This document shows, piece after piece, positions 5,000-10,151 of a DNA stretch of 10,151 nt. The translations under genes and the position numbers were made by a program. Within the stretch, counting starts at the first letter, position 1. Every line of letters starts with the position of its first letter. The stretch is from Ktedonobacterales bacterium. GTDB lineage: Bacteria > Chloroflexota > Ktedonobacteria > Ktedonobacterales > JADMIN01. Location of the stretch: positions 1 to 10,151 of the forward strand of contig JANWHL010000204.1 in assembly GCA_025450405.1 (NCBI GenBank), written 5' to 3'. The notes under the pieces are model-generated. The model was not told the origin of the DNA, made no database searches, and worked only from the letters and a program-made list of their open reading frames with translations.

Positions 5000-6646
5000 A
5001 TGCCTCAGCGTCGAGTCTGGGCCAGCGGCGTTGCCTTCGCGACGTCGACCGTGCTCGTCCTCGCGACGGTGCTCGTCACCGCCGCCGTCGGTGCCGCCCC
5101 CCACGCGGCCTCACCGGGGTCCTATACCGGCCCGCGTCCGGAGGTTCAGCAAGCCGTCCACCACGATGTGTCACCCCCGCTGCGCACGCTCGCCCACTAC
5201 AATAATTCGTCCGGCCAGCGGCGCGACATGCCCTTGCGGCTTCTCCCCGTGCCGCACGGGGCGAGCGTCCAGGCGGATCCTGTCGTCCAGTCCGCCGCGC
5301 CGGGTCCGAAGGTCGGCACCACGGCGGGCTTCAACTTCAACGGCGTCGGCGACACGAGCAACACCCCCGCCAATCCCTGCAACTGCGCGCCTTCGGATAC
5401 CAATGGCGCGGCGGGCGCCACCCAGTTCGTGCAGTGGGTGAACACCGCCTTCGCCGTCTACAACAAGAGCACCGGCGCGCTCATCATGGGCCCAACCGCC
5501 GGCAACGCGTTGTGGGCCGGGTTTGGCGGCGGCTGCGAGGCCAATAATGACGGCGACATCATCGCGCAGTACGACAAGGCGAACAATCGCTGGGTGCTGA
5601 GCCAGTTCTCGGTCTCCACGACCCCGTTCCTGCAGTGCGTGGCCGTCTCAACCACGTCTGACGCCACTGGGACGTACAACCGCTACGCGTTCACCGAGCC
5701 CAACTTCAACGACTATCCCAAGATTGGCGTGTGGCCCGACGCCTACTACGCGTCGTTCAACATCTTCAACGGCAACACGTTCACCGGCGCGCGGGCCTGC
5801 GCGTTCGACAGCGCGGCGATGCGAGCCGGCGGCGCGGCCACCCAGGTCTGCTTCCAACTCTCATCGAGCTTCGGCAGCCTGCTGCCGTCCGACGTCGACG
5901 GCACGACGGCGCCACCGGCGGGCTCGCCCGATTTCTTCCTGAACTTCGGCACAAATTCGCTGAACCTGTGGAAGTTCCATGTGGACTTCACGACGCCGGG
6001 GAACTCCACCTTCGCGGGTCCGACCAACATCCCCGTCGCGGCCTTCACGGCGGCGTGCTCCGGCGGCGGCACCTGCATCCCGCAGCCCGGCACCAGAAAC
6101 CAGCTCGACTCGCTCGCCGACCGGCTGATGTACCGGCTGGCGTATCGCAACCGCGGCGGCACGGAGTCGCTGGTGGTCAACCACTCGGTCACCGTGAGCG
6201 GGAGCAAGCGTAGCTCCATCACGGGCATCCGTTGGTACGAGCTGCGGGTCTCGCGCACGCCGGATCCAACGGGAACCGTATCGGTGTTCCAGCAGGGCAC
6301 CTTCGCGCCCGACTCGAGTTCGCGCTGGATGGGCAGCATCGCCATGGACAAGGTCGGCGACATCGCGATGGGGTACAGCGTCTCTAGCTCGACCGTGTTC
6401 CCTGGCATCCGCTACACCGGGCGCGTGCCGGCCGATGCGCTGGGCACGATGGAGGCGGAGAACACCATCCTCACTGGCACCGCGTCACAAACGGGCACCC
6501 TCCATCGCTGGGGGGATTACAGCAGCATGAGTGTGGATCCGGTGGACGACTGCACCTTCTGGTACACCACGGAGTACATCCCCAGCTCCGGGAGCTTCAA
6601 CTGGGCCACGCGGATCGCCTCGTTCAAATTCCCTGGCTGCGTGTAA
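5000..6646 (+). CDS. Secreted, disulfide-rich protein of unknown function
   Basis: This 548-residue protein begins at ATG 5000, with AGGAGGG about 10 nt upstream; a longer frame reaches back to 4814 but lacks such a site. The N-terminus is a Sec-type signal peptide: RR at 4-5, a hydrophobic stretch at about 13-32, and likely cleavage after one of the alanines at 32-37. The mature part holds ten cysteines, an even number that suits disulfides outside the cell. It has many short Gly, Ser, Thr, Asn and aromatic-rich strands, as in beta-propeller or other all-beta folds. Notable segments are SDTNGA (132-137), GCEANNDGD, a DYPKIGVWPDAYYASFN run, DRLMYRLAYRN, SSRWMGSIAMDKVGDIAMGY and RWGDYSSMSVDPVDDCTFWYT near the end. 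I recall similar uncharacterised secreted proteins in soil bacteria, but no activity is known to me. No LPXTG-type anchor or C-terminal membrane helix is seen. It appears to be transcribed alone, from the strong promoter upstream. Confidence 0.85.
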   Translation: MPQRRVWASGVAFATSTVLVLATVLVTAAVGAAPHAASPGSYTGPRPEVQQAVHHDVSPPLRTLAHYNNSSGQRRDMPLRLLPVPHGASVQADPVVQSAAPGPKVGTTAGFNFNGVGDTSNTPANPCNCAPSDTNGAAGATQFVQWVNTAFAVYNKSTGALIMGPTAGNALWAGFGGGCEANNDGDIIAQYDKANNRWVLSQFSVSTTPFLQCVAVSTTSDATGTYNRYAFTEPNFNDYPKIGVWPDAYYASFNIFNGNTFTGARACAFDSAAMRAGGAATQVCFQLSSSFGSLLPSDVDGTTAPPAGSPDFFLNFGTNSLNLWKFHVDFTTPGNSTFAGPTNIPVAAFTAACSGGGTCIPQPGTRNQLDSLADRLMYRLAYRNRGGTESLVVNHSVTVSGSKRSSITGIRWYELRVSRTPDPTGTVSVFQQGTFAPDSSSRWMGSIAMDKVGDIAMGYSVSSSTVFPGIRYTGRVPADALGTMEAENTILTGTASQTGTLHRWGDYSSMSVDPVDDCTFWYTTEYIPSSGSFNWATRIASFKFPGCV

Positions 6647-6680
6647 GCGCTCGCTACGAGCGACCATTCTAACCATCAGC

Positions 6681-6706
6681 GGGCCGCCCGGCATGCCGGG
6701 CGGCCC
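6681..6706. terminator. 26-bp perfect palindrome after the secreted protein gene
   Basis: GGGCCGCCCGG and its exact complement flank a 4-nt CATG centre, 34 nt after the stop codon. A weaker hairpin, CGCTCG-CTA-CGAGCG (6648-6662), starts directly at the stop. The position fits a transcription terminator, although only a short ACGTTC follows and no T run. In high-GC genomes, hairpin terminators without U tracts are common. Confidence 0.65.
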
Positions 6707-6966
6707 ACGTTCATGGCGCGGGAGGTCACGCTCGCGCAGCTCGCCGCTCTCCACGATGGCGCCGCTTGCGAAACCGCCAGGATGCTTGGCGCTTCCGGAA
6801 TCCTGGCGCATAGTCTTGTTGGGCGTTGCCTTGGTGGACGCCACTCCGGGTGAGCGTGTTCCACCATGTCCGCGCGAGTTTGGCCCAAACGGCTGGCGCG
6901 TAGCGTGGAATATGATGATGCCAGGCGTCGGGAGTCGCTGCGCGTGGTTCAGGGGGTGCATCCACG
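6707..6966. other. Spacer before the regulator gene, no clear gene
   Basis: I see no strong gene here. A 46-codon frame at 6713-6853 (+) starts MAREVTLAQLAALHDGAACE. This faintly resembles the N-terminus of a rhodanese domain, but no active-site region follows and no ribosome binding site is clear, so it may be a relic or chance. TATGAT at 6911-6916 could be a -10 box for the regulator, but the matching -35 position is poor. Confidence 0.35.
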
Positions 6967-9624
6967 ATGACCATGATACAGCCGCCTGCCAGCGTAGACG
7001 GAGGACCCAACCGGCTGCTGGAGCGCGGCGATCAGCTCGCGACGCTGGAGGCGCATCTGGCGTCGGTGATCACGAACGCGAGCGGGCGCATGGTGTTTCT
7101 TGGCGGGGAAGCTGGGGTGGGAAAGACGGCGCTGGCGCGGCGCTTCTCCAGCGGGCGCGGGAATGCCGTCCGCGTGTTCACGGGGGCGTGCGATTCGCTC
7201 TTTACGCCGCGCCCGCTCGGGCCATTCCTTGATCTCGCGCCGCTGGTGGGCGGGGAGTTTCGCGCGCTGGCGGAGCGCGGCGCACGGCCATATGAGCTGG
7301 CGGCGGCGCTGTTGCGCGCGTTGGCGGCGGGCCAGCCAGCCATTCTGCTGGTGGAGGATGTCCACTGGGCCGATGAAGCGACGCTGGACGTGCTACGCTT
7401 CCTCACGCGCAGAGTCGCGACGGTCCCGGCGCTGGTCGTGGTGACCTACCGAGATGACCTCGAGCGCACCCACCCGCTGCGCATCCTGCTGGGTGAGGTG
7501 CCGCCTGGTGAGACGACGGCGCGCATGCGGCTGGCACCCCTGACACCGAGCGGCGTGGCTGAGCTGGCGGAGGCCAGCGGCGTGGACGCGGCGGAGCTGT
7601 TCCGCAGGACGGCGGGCAACCCCTTCTTCGTCACCGAGGCGCTGGCGGCCGGCGAGGTCGCGATTCCGCCTACCGTGCGCGATGCCGTGCTCGCGCGCGT
7701 CGCGCGCTTGCCAGCGGCCGCCGGGGCGCTGCTAGAGGCGGTCGCCATCGCGCCGCCACGGACCGAGCTGTGGCTGCTCGAGCGGCTGGCCGGGGACGAG
7801 CTGGATCACCTGGCCGCCAGCCTCGACGCGGGCATCCTGGCATCCGCCGACGGCGCGGTGGGATTCCGCCACGAGCTGGCGCGCATGGCCATCGAGGAAG
7901 CGATGACGCCCATCCGGCGCACGGCGCTGCATCGCCGCGCGCTGCGCGCGCTGGAAACCCCGCCCGCCGGCGAACCGGACCTGGCGCGCCTGGTTCACCA
8001 CGCCGATGGAGCGGGCGACCCTGATGCCGTGGCGCGCTTCGGCCCGGCGGCGGCGGCGCGGGCGGCGGCGCTCGGCGCCCATCGCGAAGCGGCGGCACAC
8101 TATGCGCGCGTCTTGCGCGTGGCCAGCGCACCGGATCCGCTGACGCGTGGCGACCTGTTTGAGCGCTACGCCCACGAATGCTTCCTGACCGACCAGTTCC
8201 CCACGACGATCGCCTCGGGGTGGGAAGCCGTCGAGTGTTTTCGCGCCGCGGGCGACATCGAGCGGGAAGGCGCCGCGCTGCGGGAGCTCTCGCACCACCT
8301 GCGCTGCACGGGCCATACCGAGGAGGCGGGCGCGGTCGGCTTGCGAGCGGCGGATCTGCTCGAACGGCTGCCACCGGGGCGAGAGCTGGCGATGGCCTAC
8401 GCGAACGTCGCCTGCCTCCGGATGAACGACGATGATGCCGCGGGGACGGAGGTAGTCGGCCAGCGCGCCTACGCGCTCGCGCTCGCGCTGGGCGATGTGG
8501 AGGCTCAGGTACACGTGCTGAATACACTGGGTACGATGGAGCTGCTGAATGGCGCGCCCGCGGGCGCGGCCAAGCTGCGGGACAGCCTGGAGCTGGCGCT
8601 GGCGGCGGGCATGGAGGAGCACGCCGGGCGCGCGTACATCAACTATGGGTGGGCGGCGGGGCGCGCGCGCTACTACACTGAGTTTGAGCCCGTCTTCAAA
8701 AGTGGTCTGGAGTATTGCGGTGAGCGCGGCCTGGTGCTGTGGCGGCACTATGTGGTGGCGTACGGGTCGCGATGGGCGCTCGATCAGGGGCGCTGGTCCG
8801 AGGCCATCGAGCTGGCCGAGCGGGTGTTGCGTGACCCGCGGACGCTGCTGCCGCGGATTCCGTCGCTGGTGGTGATCGCCCTCATCCGGGCGCGGAGGGG
8901 CGACCCAGAATGTTGGCCGCCGCTCGACGAGGCGCTGGCACTAGCGGGGTCGACGGGGGAGTTGCAGCATCTGGCTCCGGTGGCGGCGGCGCGCGCCGAG
9001 GTAGCCTGGCTGGAGGGACGGCTGGCTGAGGTGGCGAGGGCGACCGATGCCGCGCTGGCTGAGGCTACGCGTCGTGGGGCGCCGTGGGTGATCGGCGAGC
9101 TGGCGATTTGGCGCTGGCGGGCGGGTATGGAGGCCAGCCAGGAGGGCGCGGCGGAGCCGTACGCGCTGGAGATGAGCGGCGACTGGGAGGCCGCGGCCCG
9201 CGATTGGGAGCGACGCGGGTGTCCGTATGAGGCCGCGCTGGCGCGCGCTGGGTCGGATGACGAGGTCGCCCTCCGTGAGGCCCTCGAGGTGCTGCGGCAC
9301 CTGGGCGCGCAGGCCACGGCGCGGGTCGTCGCGCGCCGGCTGCGCGAGCTGGGCGCGCGCGATCTGCCACGCGGCCCGCGGGCGAGCACACGAGCGAACG
9401 ACGCGCATCTGACGGTGCGCGAGCTGGAGGTGCTGGAGCTGGTCGTCCAGGGGCTGCGGAACGGGGAGATCGCGAGCCGGCTATCGCTTGCCCCGAAGAC
9501 GGTGGATCACCACATTTCGGCGATCTTCGCCAAACTGCGCGTCACGACGCGCGCGGAGGCGATTGCGCAGACGCTGGCGCGAGGTCTGGTCGCCACGGAG
9601 GCGCCGCGGCGGTTGGCGCGCTAA
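6967..9624 (+). CDS. Large AAA-type ATPase / LuxR-type transcription regulator (LAL-like)
   Basis: This 885-residue protein has the plan of large ATP-binding LuxR (MalT-like, STAND) regulators. The N-terminal NTPase carries Walker A GEAGVGKT (47-54) and Walker B ILLVEDVHW (126-134). A winged-helix-like part follows. A long, alanine-rich helical middle (about 330-780) is of the kind that folds as TPR-like repeats and senses an inducer or partner. The C-terminus is a GerE/LuxR helix-turn-helix (about 814-873) with LTVRELEVLELVVQG, GEIASRLSLAPKTVDHH and ISAIFAKL. No receiver domain is present. Expected action is ATP-dependent assembly on DNA to activate transcription. ATG 6967 has AGGGGG 10 nt upstream; ATG 6973 is an alternative. 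The gene stands alone, so its target and signal cannot be told. The spacer after it, with repeated motifs, and the DUF4242 operon are the nearest candidates. Confidence 0.93.
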   Translation: MTMIQPPASVDGGPNRLLERGDQLATLEAHLASVITNASGRMVFLGGEAGVGKTALARRFSSGRGNAVRVFTGACDSLFTPRPLGPFLDLAPLVGGEFRALAERGARPYELAAALLRALAAGQPAILLVEDVHWADEATLDVLRFLTRRVATVPALVVVTYRDDLERTHPLRILLGEVPPGETTARMRLAPLTPSGVAELAEASGVDAAELFRRTAGNPFFVTEALAAGEVAIPPTVRDAVLARVARLPAAAGALLEAVAIAPPRTELWLLERLAGDELDHLAASLDAGILASADGAVGFRHELARMAIEEAMTPIRRTALHRRALRALETPPAGEPDLARLVHHADGAGDPDAVARFGPAAAARAAALGAHREAAAHYARVLRVASAPDPLTRGDLFERYAHECFLTDQFPTTIASGWEAVECFRAAGDIEREGAALRELSHHLRCTGHTEEAGAVGLRAADLLERLPPGRELAMAYANVACLRMNDDDAAGTEVVGQRAYALALALGDVEAQVHVLNTLGTMELLNGAPAGAAKLRDSLELALAAGMEEHAGRAYINYGWAAGRARYYTEFEPVFKSGLEYCGERGLVLWRHYVVAYGSRWALDQGRWSEAIELAERVLRDPRTLLPRIPSLVVIALIRARRGDPECWPPLDEALALAGSTGELQHLAPVAAARAEVAWLEGRLAEVARATDAALAEATRRGAPWVIGELAIWRWRAGMEASQEGAAEPYALEMSGDWEAAARDWERRGCPYEAALARAGSDDEVALREALEVLRHLGAQATARVVARRLRELGARDLPRGPRASTRANDAHLTVRELEVLELVVQGLRNGEIASRLSLAPKTVDHHISAIFAKLRVTTRAEAIAQTLARGLVATEAPRRLAR

Positions 9625-9630
9625 GGCGCG

Positions 9631-9713
9631 ATCTGGGGATGGGCAATCTGGGGCCGGTGGCGCGCGTTGCGCGCTAATTTGGGGGTGGCCGCGGCGCTAA
9701 TATGGGTGCGGCC
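9631..9713 (+). repeat. Cluster of AT(C/T)TGGGG-like motifs and GC hairpins
   Basis: Four related motifs occur in 77 nt: ATCTGGGG at 9631 and 9646, ATTTGGGG at 9677 and ATATGGGT at 9700. The last two lie within longer direct copies, GCGCTAATTTGGGGGTGGCC (9671-9690) and GCGCTAATATGGGTGCGGCC (9694-9713), 23 nt apart. GCGCGC-GTT-GCGCGC (9660-9674) and GGCCGC/GCGGCC (9687-9692, 9708-9713) can form hairpins. The stretch may hold the end of the regulator transcript, protein-binding sites, or both. Confidence 0.5.
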
Positions 9714-9762
9714 CCCGATGTGAGAGCCCGTCCGGAGGGCTATGCTGGAAAGTGCCTGGAAC

Positions 9763-9801
9763 GATGACGTCGTCCGATGACCTCGTCCGATGACGTCGTC
9801 C
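9763..9801 (+). repeat. Three tandem 13-bp repeats upstream of the DUF4242 gene
   Basis: GATGACGTCGTCC stands three times in a row without a gap; only the middle copy differs, by one base (GATGACCTCGTCC). The outer copies contain the palindrome GACGTC. The array lies 54 nt before the start codon of the DUF4242 gene, where an operator or activator site would be expected. It may also be a simple short tandem duplication. Confidence 0.75.
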
Positions 9802-9855
9802 GCGCGCGGCAATTAGAACGGGCGCGCGACCCAGCCAGGCGCTGAGGAGCCAGCC

Positions 9856-10128
9856 ATGCCTCGCTATGTCGTGGAGCGCACGTTTCCTGAAGGACTCGGG
9901 ATTCCAGCCACCGAGGAAGGCGCGGCGGCCTGCCTGAATGTCGTCGACAACAACGCGGACGAGGGAGTCACCTGGGTCCACTCGTACGTGTCGGATGACA
10001 AAGGCAAGACGTTCTGCGTCTACGACGGTCCCAACCCGGAGTCCATTCGCAAGGCCGCCACGCGCAACGGACTTCCGGTCGACCGCATCACACGGGTGAG
10101 TGTGCTCGACCCGTACTTCTACCGCTGA
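9856..10128 (+). CDS. DUF4242 family protein (SCO4226-like, possible nickel binding)
   Basis: This 90-residue cytoplasmic protein opens with PRYVVERTFPEGL and continues through NADEGVTWVHSYVSDD, TFCVYDGPNPESIRKAA and NGLPVDRITRVSVLDPYFYR. This is the full single-domain pattern of the DUF4242 family, a small ferredoxin-like alpha/beta fold whose Streptomyces member SCO4226 has been described as nickel binding. Length is normal for the family. The histidine in WVHSYVS and the cysteine in TFCVYD are candidates for metal contact, but I cannot confirm the site. ATG 9856 has GAGGAG 6 nt upstream. The next gene starts 12 nt after its stop, so it is the first gene of an operon whose other members lie outside the window. 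Function is otherwise unknown. Confidence 0.9.
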   Translation: MPRYVVERTFPEGLGIPATEEGAAACLNVVDNNADEGVTWVHSYVSDDKGKTFCVYDGPNPESIRKAATRNGLPVDRITRVSVLDPYFYR

Positions 10129-10140
10129 GGAGGTCCAACG

Positions 10141-10151
10141 ATGCGCCGCAT
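10141..10151 (+). CDS. Start of a further gene, cut by the window edge
   Basis: An ATG at 10141 follows the strong Shine-Dalgarno sequence GAGGAGGT (10127-10134) at 6 nt distance. That site overlaps the stop codon of the DUF4242 gene, which implies co-transcription. Only MRR and part of a codon are seen, so nothing can be said about the product. Confidence 0.65.

Noticed and set aside
6713..6853. A 46-codon frame with rhodanese-like N-terminal residues
   Set aside because: It has no active-site region and no clear ribosome binding site, and it is too short to separate from chance.

Overview
This is a high-GC bacterial window holding an ordinary mix of chromosomal genes and a good deal of repeat-rich intergenic DNA. 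The gene content and the GA-rich dispersed repeats (CACAGAGGAC-like motifs) would suit Chloroflexota or a similar high-GC soil lineage. These features are a large MalT/LAL-type AAA-LuxR regulator, a secreted disulfide-rich protein, a 2,3-diaminopropionate ammonia-lyase-like enzyme and a DUF4242 protein. There is no rRNA or universal marker gene here, so the taxon is inference only. I find no CRISPR array, transposase, integrase or tRNA.

Left part (1-4000), mostly minus strand. A partial gene runs off the left edge (1-84). A repeat-bearing, apparently gene-free zone follows. Then comes a minus-strand pair: a Ca2+/H+ antiporter of the CaCA/CAX family with an unusually long charged loop, and 24 nt downstream a small membrane protein broken by what looks like a one-base deletion in a G run. 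A 73-bp direct repeat (six mismatches, no gaps) sits on both sides of this pair, at 119-191 and 2352-2424. The antiporter mRNA has a strong inverted repeat just ahead of its ribosome binding site. Two inverted arms of a degenerate GA-rich repeat fill the space between the antiporter and the ammonia-lyase gene (2740-3897, minus).

Middle (4020-6710), plus strand. An internally deleted remnant of a copper-type P-type ATPase keeps a degenerate start of the metal-binding domain and the last two membrane helices. It is followed 6 nt later by an intact 59-residue YHS-domain metal-binding protein. Next is the most striking regulatory layout of the window: a near-consensus promoter (TTGACA-17-TATACT), about 200 nt of leader, a GC-rich hairpin with a T6 tract, and only then the start of a 548-residue secreted protein of unknown function. 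A 26-bp perfect palindrome ends this gene.

Right part (6967-10151), plus strand. An 885-residue ATPase/LuxR-type regulator stands alone. After it lies a 231-nt spacer with two sets of short direct repeats, then a 90-residue DUF4242 protein and the first codons of a further gene with a strong Shine-Dalgarno sequence, probably in the same operon.

No new defence or mobile system is visible. The best leads are the candidate attenuated leader RNA or sRNA at about 4734-4935, the repeat-flanked antiporter block with its structured leader, the gutted ATPase beside an intact YHS gene, and the repeat-rich spacer before the DUF4242 operon.
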